Part shown: positions 24,769 through 33,905 of the stretch, in pieces
Layout: every line of letters starts with the position of its first letter
Position numbering within the stretch: the first letter of the stretch is position 1
Assembly (NCBI RefSeq): GCF_014199195.1
Contig: NZ_JACIJE010000009.1
Span: forward strand, 1 to 64,000
From: Neoroseomonas alkaliterrae
GTDB taxonomy: Bacteria > Pseudomonadota > Alphaproteobacteria > Acetobacterales > Acetobacteraceae
Direction of reading: 5' to 3'
Length of the DNA: 64,000 nucleotides
Notes under the pieces: generated by a model
What the model was told of the DNA's origin: nothing
The model's input: only the letters and a program-made list of their open reading frames with translations
Databases searched by the model: none
Made by a program: the position numbers and the translations under genes

Positions 24769-26475
24769 TCAGGCCGCCTTGCGCACGAGGCGCCCGGGCA
24801 GCGCGCCGGTCGCCTCGCCGTCGCGATAGGTGACCTGGCCCGCGACCACGGTTGCGACATAGCCGCGCGCGCGCTGCAGCAGCCGCCGCCCGCCGGCCGG
24901 CAGGTCGTTGACCATGCGCGGCGCATCGAGGCCGAGCGCCGCCATGTCGAAGACATTCACATCGGCCTTCATGCCGGGCCTCAGCACGCCGCGATCGGCA
25001 AGCCCCGCCGCGCGGGCGGTGTCGGAGGTCAGCCGCCGGACGATCTCGGGCAGGGCGAAGACCTGTTCCTTCGCGTCGCGCGCCCAGTAGGCGAGCAGGA
25101 AGGTGGGGAAGGAGCCGTCGGAGATGAAGCCGACATGCGCCCCGCCGTCCGACAGCCCGGCGATGGCGTTCGGGTGCCGCAGGCATTCGGCGCTCGCCGA
25201 GAGCGTGTAGTCGTGGAAGTTGGTCAGCGGCGCGAAGATGAAGTCCTGGCCGTCATGGGCGGTGAGGATGTCGTAGGCGACCTCCTCGGCGCGGCGCCCC
25301 TCGCGCGCGGCGATGGCGGCGATGGAGGCCTCGCGCGGCGGCGCGTAGTCGGGCGGGTCGCCGAAGGGGAACATGCGCTCGAAGGACAGGCGCGTGATGA
25401 GCGGGAAGGTCGAGCCGCTCACGCGGTCCTCGGAGAGGATGCGCGCGCGCAGGGCCGGCTCGCGCATCGCCGCCGCCCGCTGCGCGGCGGGCAGATGGGC
25501 GATGGCCTTGTAGGACGGGCAGCCCGAGAACGGGTTCTGGCTGCCATTGAGCCCGAGCAGGATGCCGATCGGCCGCGGCGGGAAGACGGGACGGATGGGC
25601 AGCCCCTCGGCGGCGGCCGCGTCCGACATGGCGAGCAATTCCTTCCATGCCTCGGTGCGGTCGTGCCGGGCGGTCAGCGAGAACAGCACGCGCTGGCCGG
25701 TGGCCTCCACGACGCGGCGGACCATGCCGAACTCGGTGGCCGGATCGGGCGTGTTCCAGTCGCTGACCAGTTCGAGCAGGCCGCCGCCCGCATCGCGCAG
25801 CCCTTCGGCGAGGCCGCGCAGCTCCTCCTCCTGCGCGCGCAGGGTCGGGGTCGGGTCGCCCTTCAGCGTCCGGTGGCTGATGGTGCGGGAGGTCGAGACG
25901 CCGAAGGCGCCGGCGCGCACCGCCTCCGCCGTGATCTCGCGCATCCGCGCGATGTCGGCCTGGTTCGCGTTCTCGAGCGCCAGGCCGCGGCTGCCCATCA
26001 CATGCACGCGCAGCGCGCCATGGGGCAGGAGCGTGCAGATGTCGATGTCGCGCGGCTTCGCATCCAGCGCGTCGAGGTATTCGGGGAAGGTCTCCCAGCG
26101 CCAGTCGAGGCCTTCGTGCAGGATGGGGCCGGGGATGTCCTCCACGCCTTCCATCAGTTCGATGAGCTTCTCGCGGTCCGCCGCGCGGCAGGGCGCGAAG
26201 CCGACGCCGCAATTGCCCATCACCGCCGTTGTCACGCCATGCCAGGCCGAGGGCGCGAGATGGGAATCCCACACCGCCTGCCCGTCGTAATGGGTATGGA
26301 TGTCCACGAAGCCGGGCGAGACGATGCGGCCGCGGGCGTCGATCTCCTCCCGCCCGCGCGCCGCGACGCGCCCGATTTCCGTGATGCGCCCGCCCTCGAT
26401 GGCGACATCGGCCTCGACGGGTGCGGCTCCCGTGCCGTCCACCACCGTTCCGCCGCGGATCACCAGATCGGCCAT
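24769..26475 (-). CDS. N-acyl-D-amino-acid deacylase (D-aminoacylase) family amidohydrolase
   Basis: A 568-residue metal-dependent amidohydrolase. The metal motif HTHYDGQ is at 60-66 (His60, His62). The VMGNCGVGFAP segment provides the Cys ligand typical of D-aminoacylases. The long insert includes GAFGVSTSRTISHRT, and the C-terminal SDGGAHVGFISDG carries the catalytic Asp. The family deacylates N-acyl-D-amino acids or related N-acyl compounds; about 500-570 residues is usual. It starts an operon with the FAD oxidoreductase. No L- or D-specific permease is adjacent. Confidence 0.85.
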   Translation of the reverse strand: MADLVIRGGTVVDGTGAAPVEADVAIEGGRITEIGRVAARGREEIDARGRIVSPGFVDIHTHYDGQAVWDSHLAPSAWHGVTTAVMGNCGVGFAPCRAADREKLIELMEGVEDIPGPILHEGLDWRWETFPEYLDALDAKPRDIDICTLLPHGALRVHVMGSRGLALENANQADIARMREITAEAVRAGAFGVSTSRTISHRTLKGDPTPTLRAQEEELRGLAEGLRDAGGGLLELVSDWNTPDPATEFGMVRRVVEATGQRVLFSLTARHDRTEAWKELLAMSDAAAAEGLPIRPVFPPRPIGILLGLNGSQNPFSGCPSYKAIAHLPAAQRAAAMREPALRARILSEDRVSGSTFPLITRLSFERMFPFGDPPDYAPPREASIAAIAAREGRRAEEVAYDILTAHDGQDFIFAPLTNFHDYTLSASAECLRHPNAIAGLSDGGAHVGFISDGSFPTFLLAYWARDAKEQVFALPEIVRRLTSDTARAAGLADRGVLRPGMKADVNVFDMAALGLDAPRMVNDLPAGGRRLLQRARGYVATVVAGQVTYRDGEATGALPGRLVRKAA

Positions 26476-26526
26476 GGTCTTGATTTCCCTTTCCCGGACG
26501 CGGCGCAGCCTAGAGCAGCGGCCGGC

Positions 26527-26551
26527 GCAGGGGAACCGGGCGGGCCCCTGC
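26527..26551 (-). terminator. Hairpin between ferric-reductase and deacylase genes
   Basis: A 7-bp stem (gcagggg / cccctgc) with an 11-nt loop, just past the stop of the flavocytochrome gene on the minus strand. No clear U-run. Confidence 0.35.
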
Positions 26552-26558
26552 CGGGCGT

Positions 26559-27908
26559 TCAGTCGTAGACGAAGCGCTCCTCCCGGATGCGCGCGGCCGG
26601 GACGCCGAGCGCGCCCAGTCCGGCCCGCACCTCGCGCAGCATCCCCGGCGGGCCGCAGAGGACGAAGAGCCAGCCATCCCGCGCCGCCCCCGCGCAGCGC
26701 TCGCGCACGAGGTTCCTGTCCAGCACGCCGGTCGCGCCGTCGAAGCCGGCGGGCGGCTCGCCCAGCACATGCACGACCTCGAGCGGCATGGCCCCGGCCA
26801 TGGCGCCGAGTTCCTCGCGCGCGATGATCTGGCCTTCATGCCGGTTGCCGTAGAGGAGCAGCATCGGCCGCCGCTCGCCCGCCGCCCGCGCGGTGCGGAG
26901 CATGGACAGGATCGGGGCGATGCCGATCCCGCCGGCGATGAAGGCGATGCCGGGGCCCTGCCAGCCCTCCGTGACCAGCACGCCATGCGGCCCATCCACA
27001 TAGGCCGGCGCGCCCACGGGAAGCCGGCCGATGCCGCGGGTGAAGTCGCCGGCCTCCTTGATCAGGAAACGCAGCCGGCCTCCGGGCTCGCCGGGCGCCG
27101 AGGCGATGGAGAAGGGGTGCTCCCGCACCGAGCGCGGCGAGCAGTCGAGGCGCACCCAGGCGAACTGCCCGGCCTGGAAGCCGAGCCCGGCATGGCCCTC
27201 GGGCGTCAGCGTCACCTCCCAGCTCCGCTCGGCGGCAGGCGTCACCGCGGCGATGCGCCACGGCTGCCGGGCGAGCCGGCGCGGCCGCAGGACGTACACC
27301 TCGACGAGGGTGAACAGCGCGAGGCCCACCAGCACCGCCCAATAGGCGGCAAGCGGGCCAGCGCCGCTGTAGCGCCCCGCGGCCAGCGCATGGTGCAGCC
27401 CGGTCAGGGCCACGGCGACCGCGGTGAGCCCGTGCATCACTCGCCAGCCCTCGTAGGTGTAGGGGGTGTGCCGGCGGAACATGGCGAGGCCCGTCAGGCA
27501 GAGCAGCATCATCCAGGCCACCCAGCCCGTCGTCGCCGACCAGCCGTCGAGGCCGAGGACCGCCGCCCGCGCCGGGTCGGCCGGCGACAGCGTGCCCGCC
27601 GGCAGCGAGCCGGTCCTGCGATAGGCCGGGTAGTCGTAGAGGAAGGGGTGGACCAGCAGGGCGAGGGTGAGCACCCGTGCGAAGGCCTGATGCCAGCGCA
27701 TGGTCCGGTCTATGCCGATGCGCCCGCTGATCAGCCGGAACCGCCCCGAGAGCAGGAACTCCAGCAGCAGCGCCGCGAATCCGGCGAGCGCGAGCACCGT
27801 GGCGAGCTCGTCCTGCCAGGGCCGCGCGGGCCCGACCAGCAGCCAGCCCAGCGCGACCGGCAGCAGGACCAGGGCGACATAGGCGGCGATGAGCTGCGGT
27901 GCCGTCAT
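26559..27908 (-). CDS. Ferric reductase-like transmembrane flavocytochrome
   Basis: A 449-residue membrane oxidoreductase. Residues 1-~230 contain about six helices with paired haem-ligand candidates His73/His87 (RWHQAF, LLVHPFLY) and His159/His172-173 (VMHGLT, LHHAL), the ferric-reductase/NOX pattern. The C-terminal half is a ferredoxin-NADP reductase module with FAD motif EHPFSIAS, NAD motif GGIGIAPILSML and a terminal LCGPPGML. It would move electrons from NAD(P)H across the membrane to iron or another acceptor. GGGAGGT before ATG 27908 fixes the start; the open frame continues upstream without coding character. Confidence 0.85.
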   Translation of the reverse strand: MTAPQLIAAYVALVLLPVALGWLLVGPARPWQDELATVLALAGFAALLLEFLLSGRFRLISGRIGIDRTMRWHQAFARVLTLALLVHPFLYDYPAYRRTGSLPAGTLSPADPARAAVLGLDGWSATTGWVAWMMLLCLTGLAMFRRHTPYTYEGWRVMHGLTAVAVALTGLHHALAAGRYSGAGPLAAYWAVLVGLALFTLVEVYVLRPRRLARQPWRIAAVTPAAERSWEVTLTPEGHAGLGFQAGQFAWVRLDCSPRSVREHPFSIASAPGEPGGRLRFLIKEAGDFTRGIGRLPVGAPAYVDGPHGVLVTEGWQGPGIAFIAGGIGIAPILSMLRTARAAGERRPMLLLYGNRHEGQIIAREELGAMAGAMPLEVVHVLGEPPAGFDGATGVLDRNLVRERCAGAARDGWLFVLCGPPGMLREVRAGLGALGVPAARIREERFVYD

Positions 27909-28075
27909 GCGGCGGACCTCCCGGCATCCATCCCGGCGGGCGGGGCCGGGTGCGCCGATCCTAGGGGCGCTTGAGCGCATGGGCTTGACCCAGGTCAAGG
28001 CCCGGCGCCGGCGCGTGGCAGTGGACCGGCGCTTGCATCCATGGAAAAGAACATCCACCGCAGCCAGGCCCGCCC

Positions 28076-31000
28076 ATGTCCATCCACGTCGCCCTGACGC
28101 ATCGCACGACCTACCGCTATGCGCGCCCCGCGAGCCTTGGCCCGCAGACGATCCGGCTGCGTCCGGCGCCGCACAGCCGGACGCCGGTGCTCTCCTATGC
28201 GCTGAAGGTCGAGCCGCAGCCGCATTTCCTGAACTGGCAGCAGGATCCGCAGGGCAATTTCCTGGCCCGCGTGGTGTTCCCCGAGCGGGTCGCGCATTTC
28301 GACGTGACCGTGGACCTCGTGGCGGACATGGCCACGATCAATCCCTTCGACTTCTTCCTTGAACCCGATGCCGAGACCTGGCCCTTCACCTATGATCCGG
28401 GGCTCGAGCAGGAACTCGCGCCGTTCCGCCGCATCGACCATTCGGGCCCGCTGCTCGAGGCGCTGCTGGCCGAAGTGCCGCGCGGCGAGCAGCGCACCGT
28501 GGACATGCTGGTCGGGCTGAACCGGCTGATCCAGCAGCGGATCGCCTATGTCGTGCGCATGGAGCCCGGTGTCTGGTCACCCGACCGGACGTTGGCGGAA
28601 GGCAGGGGCTCCTGCCGCGATTCGGCCTGGCTTCTCGTGCAGCTCCTGCGCCGGCTCGGCTACGCGGCGCGCTTCGTCTCGGGCTACCTGATCCAGCTCG
28701 TGGCCGACCAGAAGCCGCTGGAAGGGCCCGAGGGGCCGAGCGCGGACTTCACCGACCTCCACGCCTGGGCCGAGGTGTATCTGCCCGGCGCGGGCTGGAT
28801 CGGCCTCGATGCGACCTCCGGCCTGCTGACCGGGGAGGGGCACATCCCGCTCGCCGCGACACCCGAGCCGCAATCGGCCGCGCCGATCTCGGGCGGGCTA
28901 GAGAAGGTCGAGACCGACTTCGCCTTCGAGATGAAGGTCTCGCGCATCCGCGAGACGCCGCGCGTCACGAAGCCCTACACCGAGGCGCAATGGGCCGCGA
29001 TCCGCGCCGCCGGGGAGGCGGTGGACGCGAAGCTCAGCGCGCTCGGCCTGCGCCTGACCATGGGCGGGGAGCCGACCTTCGTCGCCGAAACCGACCGCGA
29101 CGCGCCGGAATGGAACACCGACGCGCTGGGCCCGACCAAGCGCGCCTTCGCCGGCCGGCTGCTGCGCCGCCTCGCCCCGCTCTGGTCGCCCGGCGCCGCC
29201 CTGCAATACGCCATGGGCAAGCACTACCCGGGCGAGCAGCTCCCGCGCTGGGCGCTCTACGCCCATTGGCGGGCGGATGGCGAGCCGGTCTGGCGCGATG
29301 CCGCGCTGCTCGCCTCCGACGACGACCGCGACGACGCCACCGCCGCCGACGCCGCCCGCTTCGCCCGCCTGCTGGCCGAGCGGCTGCAGGTGGACCCGGC
29401 GCTGGTGCAGGGCGCGCACGAGGACATCCACTACTACCTGTGGAAGGAACAGCGACTGCCGGCCAATGTCGTGGCCGAGGACAGCCGGCTCGCCGATCCG
29501 CTGGAGCGGGCGCGGCTTGCGCGGGTCTTCGGCCAGGGGCTCGCGGCAGAGGTCGGCTCGGTGCTGCCGCTGCGCCGCGTGATGCAGGATGGCGTGCGGC
29601 GCTGGCAGTCCGGGCGCTGGTTCTTCCGCGGCGAGCACCTGTTCCTGATCCCCGGCGACAGCCCGATCGGCTTCCGCCTGCCGCTGGCGAGCCTGCCCTG
29701 GATGAGCCCGGAGGATGCGCGGCGCGTCCTGGAGAGCGAGGCCGACCCCTTCGCCTGGCGCGACGACCTGCCGCCCCATGCCGCGCTGATGGCCCAGCGG
29801 GCGATGCGCGCGCAGATGCTGCCCGAGAGCCCGCCACAGCGCGCCATGGCGCCGCCACGGGCCGGGGAGCGCACCAGCAGCGGCATCGAGGATTTCCGCC
29901 CCCAGCCGCAGGACCTGCCGGTGGTCGGGCAGTCCGACCCGGGGGTGGTGCGCACCGCGCTGACGGTCGAGGCGCGGGAGGGAAAGATCCACGTCTTCTA
30001 CCCGCCGCTCTACGCCGCCGAGGACTGGCTCGACCTCACCGCCGCGATCGAGGCGACGGCGGCCGAGACGGGCCGCAAGGTGGTGCTGGAGGGCTATCTG
30101 CCGCCGTCCGATCCGCGGCTGCTGCATTTCTCCGTGACACCCGACCCCGGCGTGATCGAGGTGAACATCCATCCCGCGCGCACCTGGCAGGAGGTGGTGG
30201 AACGGACGCGGCAGCTCTATGCGGAGGCGCGGCAGGTGGGCCTCGCGGCCGAGAAGTTCATGCTGGATGGCCGCCATGTCGGCACCGGCGGCGGCAACCA
30301 TGTGGTGATGGGCGGGGAGACGGTCGCGGAAAGCCCGTTCCTGAAGCGGCCGGACCTGCTGAAGTCGCTGGTCGGCTTCTGGCATAACCATCCGTCGCTT
30401 TCGTACCTGTTCAGCGGGCTGTTCATCGGCCCGACCAGCCAGCACCCGCGCATCGACGAGGCGCGGATGGATGCGATCCACGAGCTCGAGATCGCCTTCT
30501 CCAAGGTGCGGGCGGGGCAGGAGGTGCCGCCATGGCTGACCGACCGGCTGTTCCGCAACATCTTCGCGGACATGACGGGCAACACGCACCGCACCGAGTT
30601 CTGCATCGACAAGATGTACGATCCGGCCGGCGTGTCGGGGCGCCGCGGCCTGGTCGAGTTCCGCGCCTTCGAGATGCCGCCGCATGCCGAGATGTCGGCA
30701 GCGCAGATGCTGCTGATGCGCGCCGCCGTCGCCGCCTTCTGGGAACGTCCCTACGAGCGGCGGCTGGTGCGCTGGGGCACGCGCCTGCACGACCAGTTCA
30801 TGCTGCCGCACTTCTGCGAACAGGATTTCCGCGACGCGATCGACGAGCTTCGCAACCTCGGCGCGCCGCTCGATGCCGGGTGGTTCGCGCCGCACCTCGC
30901 CTTCCGCTTTCCGCTGATCGGCGAGGTCGCGGTGCGCGACGTGCATCTGGAACTGCGCCACGCCCTCGAACCCTGGCATGTGCTGGGGGAGGAGGCGGCG

Positions 31001-31450
31001 ATGGGCGGCACTGTCCGCTACGTGGACAGCAGCGCCGAGCGCGTGCAGGCGCGCGTGACGAACTGGGTCGAGGACCGCCACCTGCTTGCGGTGAACGGCG
31101 TGGCCGTGCCGTTGCGCGCGACCGAGCGCGCGGGCGAATACATCGCGGGCATCCGCTTCAAGGCGTGGAACCCGCCTTCCTCCCTGCATCCGACCATCCG
31201 GCCGCAGACGCCGCTCATCCTCGACGTCTTCGACCGCTGGACCGGGCGCAGCCTCGGCGGCCTGACCTACCATGTCGCGCATCCGGGCGGGCGGAACTAC
31301 GAACGCTACCCGGTCAACGCGAACGAGGCCGAGGCGCGCCGCCGCGCCCGCTTCTTCCCCTTCGGCCATACTCCCGGCGCGATCACCCCGCCCGAGCCGC
31401 CGGCGGGTCTCGAACTGCCCTTCACCCTCGACCTGCGGCGACATGGCTGA
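28076..31450 (+). CDS. Transglutaminase-like / DUF2126 protein
   Basis: A 1124-residue two-part protein. Residues 1-~280 are a bacterial transglutaminase-like domain with the Cys-His-Asp triad visible: Cys180 (GRGSCRDSA), His229 (DLHAWAEV) and Asp245 (GLDATSG). The remainder, about 840 residues, is the DUF2126 region, with blocks such as TMGGEPTFV, HYPGEQLPRW, GTGGGNHVVMGG and TNMTGNTHRTE-like NTHRTEFCIDKM. This large region is thought to be amidoligase-related. It begins a three-gene operon: its stop lies inside the next gene (8-bp overlap). Such operons were proposed to form and cleave peptide or isopeptide linkages; the substrate is unknown. Confidence 0.85.
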   Translation: MSIHVALTHRTTYRYARPASLGPQTIRLRPAPHSRTPVLSYALKVEPQPHFLNWQQDPQGNFLARVVFPERVAHFDVTVDLVADMATINPFDFFLEPDAETWPFTYDPGLEQELAPFRRIDHSGPLLEALLAEVPRGEQRTVDMLVGLNRLIQQRIAYVVRMEPGVWSPDRTLAEGRGSCRDSAWLLVQLLRRLGYAARFVSGYLIQLVADQKPLEGPEGPSADFTDLHAWAEVYLPGAGWIGLDATSGLLTGEGHIPLAATPEPQSAAPISGGLEKVETDFAFEMKVSRIRETPRVTKPYTEAQWAAIRAAGEAVDAKLSALGLRLTMGGEPTFVAETDRDAPEWNTDALGPTKRAFAGRLLRRLAPLWSPGAALQYAMGKHYPGEQLPRWALYAHWRADGEPVWRDAALLASDDDRDDATAADAARFARLLAERLQVDPALVQGAHEDIHYYLWKEQRLPANVVAEDSRLADPLERARLARVFGQGLAAEVGSVLPLRRVMQDGVRRWQSGRWFFRGEHLFLIPGDSPIGFRLPLASLPWMSPEDARRVLESEADPFAWRDDLPPHAALMAQRAMRAQMLPESPPQRAMAPPRAGERTSSGIEDFRPQPQDLPVVGQSDPGVVRTALTVEAREGKIHVFYPPLYAAEDWLDLTAAIEATAAETGRKVVLEGYLPPSDPRLLHFSVTPDPGVIEVNIHPARTWQEVVERTRQLYAEARQVGLAAEKFMLDGRHVGTGGGNHVVMGGETVAESPFLKRPDLLKSLVGFWHNHPSLSYLFSGLFIGPTSQHPRIDEARMDAIHELEIAFSKVRAGQEVPPWLTDRLFRNIFADMTGNTHRTEFCIDKMYDPAGVSGRRGLVEFRAFEMPPHAEMSAAQMLLMRAAVAAFWERPYERRLVRWGTRLHDQFMLPHFCEQDFRDAIDELRNLGAPLDAGWFAPHLAFRFPLIGEVAVRDVHLELRHALEPWHVLGEEAAMGGTVRYVDSSAERVQARVTNWVEDRHLLAVNGVAVPLRATERAGEYIAGIRFKAWNPPSSLHPTIRPQTPLILDVFDRWTGRSLGGLTYHVAHPGGRNYERYPVNANEAEARRRARFFPFGHTPGAITPPEPPAGLELPFTLDLRRHG

Positions 31451-33905
31451 CGCGCCGGAGGCGACACCGCTCGACGAGATGGTGGACGGCCGCGGCGGCG
31501 TCCGGTCGCATTGGCGCCGTCTGCTCGGCATCCTCGGCGGCATGGGGGAGGGGGCGCTGGCCGAGCGCGCGCGCCGCCTGGACCGAGCCTTCGAGGATGA
31601 GGGCATGGCCGGCGTGCTGCCCGGCATGGCGCGCGAGGTCTCCTGGAGGTGCGACCCGCTGCCGCTGGTGCTGCCCGCGGCGGAGTTCGCGGCCCTCGAG
31701 GCCGGCATCGCGCAGCGCGCGCGGCTGCTCGAAGCCATCCTGCAGGATCTCTACGGCCCGCAGCGGCTGATCGCGGAGGGTGCGATCCCACCCGAGATCG
31801 TCTTCGCCAATCCGGGTTTCCTGCGCGCCTGCCGCAGCGCCGGGGTGCCGCCGGCAGCGCCGCAACTCCATCTCTATGCCGTGGACCTGGTGCGCGGGCC
31901 GGACGGCGCCTGGCGGGTGCTGGCCGACCGCACCTCGGCGCCCGCCGGGCCGGGCCTCGCGCGGGAGAACCGCCGCATGCTCGGGCGCGTCATGCCCGAG
32001 GCCTTCCGCGGCGCGCAGGTGCGCTCGATGCGGCCCTTCTTCGAACTCTGGCAGGATGCGCTGCAGCGCCTCGCGCCCGCGGATCGCGGTGATCCCGCCG
32101 TGGCGCTGCTCACGCGCGGCACCGGCGATCCGCGCTGGTTCGAGGACATGCTGCTCTCGCGCGAATTGTCCTGCGCGCTCGTCGAATGCGGCGACCTGAC
32201 GGTGCGCGGCGGCGTGCTCCACCTGAAGACGCTGCAGGGGCTGCAGAAGGTGGACGTGCTGCTCTCGCGCATCGGCGGGGCGATGCTCGATCCGCTCGAA
32301 TGCGCGGAGGCCGGCACCGGCGGCGTGCCCGGCCTGCTCGACGCCGCGCGGCACGGCGGCCTGCGCATCCTGAACGCGCCGGGTGCGGCGCTGGTCGAGG
32401 CGCCCGCCTTCGCCGCCTTCCTGTCCGGTCTCGCGCAACGGATGCTCGGCGAGAGTCTCGCCCTGCCATCGGTCGAGACGCTCTGGCTCGGCGATGCGGC
32501 GGCCCGTGCGCGCATCGCGTCCGAGCCAGGCTGGTCCATCCGCTCCGCTACAGACGGCACCATGCCCGCCCCGCAGCCGGGCGCCGAACCGCCCGAGGCC
32601 CCTGGCGGGGCGCATGTCGCGACCCGTCTGCCGGTCGCCTCCGTCGTGCCCTGCGTGGATGGCGACGGCCTCGCGCCGCGCTCGCTCGCCCTCAGGATGT
32701 TCGCGATCTTCGATGGCAGCGGCTGGCGCGTGATGCCTGGCGGCCTTGCGCGCGTCGCGGAGGGCGGCGCGCTCGGCGGCGCGCTGCCGGCGCGCGGCGT
32801 GGCCAAGGATGTGTGGGTTCTCGCCGAGGAAGGCGATGACATCATCGGCCCCGCGGCGCTGCACCTGCCGCCGCTGCCGATCCGCCGCCAGCCCGGGGCG
32901 CTGCCTTCGCGCGTGGCGGACAACCTGTTCTGGCTCGGGCGCTACACGGAGCGGCTCGAGCGCGGCGCGCGGCTCGTCCGCGCCACCCATGCGCGCATCT
33001 CGCGCGGCGTGGTGCTGCCGCGCGAGGCGGCGGAGGTCGCCGCGCTCGCGCGCTGCCTCGCGCAGGCAGGCTTCGCCGGGGCCGAGGAGGTGGTGGGTTC
33101 CGCCGCCGCCCAGGCGCTGCCCGGGATCATCGCCGCCGAGATGCGCGAGGGCGGCACGCTGCCCGCGCTCGCTGCGCGCATCGCGACGCTGACGGCAATG
33201 GTGCGTGATCGCCTGACCGCCGACATGCACGCCACCTTCACGCTGACCCTCCGCACGGCGCGGGAGGAAATGCGCGCGGCCGGCGACAGCCTGGAGGCGA
33301 TCAGCCGCGCCATGATCGCCGTGCTGCGCTTCGCGACCGCGGTGGCCGGCGTCGCCGCCGAGAGCATGGTGCGCGGCGGCGCCTGGCTGTTCCTCGATCT
33401 CGGCCGGCGGGTCGAGCGCGCCCAGGCGATCGCCTCCGAGGTCGGCTTCGCGCTGGACCAGCCGCCGGCGCGGATCGAGGGCGGCCTGCGCCTCGTGCTC
33501 GAACTCTGCGACAGCGTCATCACCTATCGCAGCCGCTATCTGAGCATCCTGCAGCCCGGGCCCGCGCTCGATCTCGTGCTCGCGGATCCGTCGAACCCGC
33601 GCGCGCTCGCCTTCCAGCTCGAGGCGATCAGCCGCAACCTCTCCGAGGTGGCGGGGGAGGCGGACCGCGCGCTGCCGGACGAGGCGGCCGCGCTGCTCGC
33701 CGAAGCCGAGGCGATGGTCGCGAGCGTCATCGCCGCGCCGGACCAGGCGATCGCCGCGGCCTCGCTGCCGCCGCGCCTCGAGCAGGTCGCCGCGCGCATC
33801 GCCGCGTTGTCGGATGCGGTGACCCGGCGCTATTTCGCGCTGCTGCCGGCGGCGCAGACGCTCGGCCTCGAAGGCGCCGAGCCCGCCATGCGCGGTGCCG
33901 CGTGA
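31443..33905 (+). CDS. Circularly permuted ATP-grasp / alpha-E protein
   Basis: An 820-residue fusion. The N-terminal ~470 residues are a circularly permuted ATP-grasp domain (DLYGPQRLIAEG, FFELWQDALQ, GGVLHLKTLQGLQKVDVLLSR, RLPVASVVPC). The C-terminal ~310 residues, from PSRVADNLFWLGRYTERLERGARL on, are the all-helical alpha-E domain. In many genomes these two parts are separate genes. ATP-grasp enzymes ligate carboxylates to amines, here presumably a peptide or amino acid. It overlaps the upstream transglutaminase gene by 8 bp and the downstream one by 4 bp (GTGA), so all three are translated together. Confidence 0.85.
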   Translation: MADAPEATPLDEMVDGRGGVRSHWRRLLGILGGMGEGALAERARRLDRAFEDEGMAGVLPGMAREVSWRCDPLPLVLPAAEFAALEAGIAQRARLLEAILQDLYGPQRLIAEGAIPPEIVFANPGFLRACRSAGVPPAAPQLHLYAVDLVRGPDGAWRVLADRTSAPAGPGLARENRRMLGRVMPEAFRGAQVRSMRPFFELWQDALQRLAPADRGDPAVALLTRGTGDPRWFEDMLLSRELSCALVECGDLTVRGGVLHLKTLQGLQKVDVLLSRIGGAMLDPLECAEAGTGGVPGLLDAARHGGLRILNAPGAALVEAPAFAAFLSGLAQRMLGESLALPSVETLWLGDAAARARIASEPGWSIRSATDGTMPAPQPGAEPPEAPGGAHVATRLPVASVVPCVDGDGLAPRSLALRMFAIFDGSGWRVMPGGLARVAEGGALGGALPARGVAKDVWVLAEEGDDIIGPAALHLPPLPIRRQPGALPSRVADNLFWLGRYTERLERGARLVRATHARISRGVVLPREAAEVAALARCLAQAGFAGAEEVVGSAAAQALPGIIAAEMREGGTLPALAARIATLTAMVRDRLTADMHATFTLTLRTAREEMRAAGDSLEAISRAMIAVLRFATAVAGVAAESMVRGGAWLFLDLGRRVERAQAIASEVGFALDQPPARIEGGLRLVLELCDSVITYRSRYLSILQPGPALDLVLADPSNPRALAFQLEAISRNLSEVAGEADRALPDEAAALLAEAEAMVASVIAAPDQAIAAASLPPRLEQVAARIAALSDAVTRRYFALLPAAQTLGLEGAEPAMRGAA

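Noticed and set aside
27909-28058. N-terminal extension of the ferric-reductase-like protein
   Set aside because: The frame is open upstream to 28058, but GGGAGGT lies before ATG 27908 and the first membrane helix starts right after it; the extra 50 residues are basic and unlike the family.
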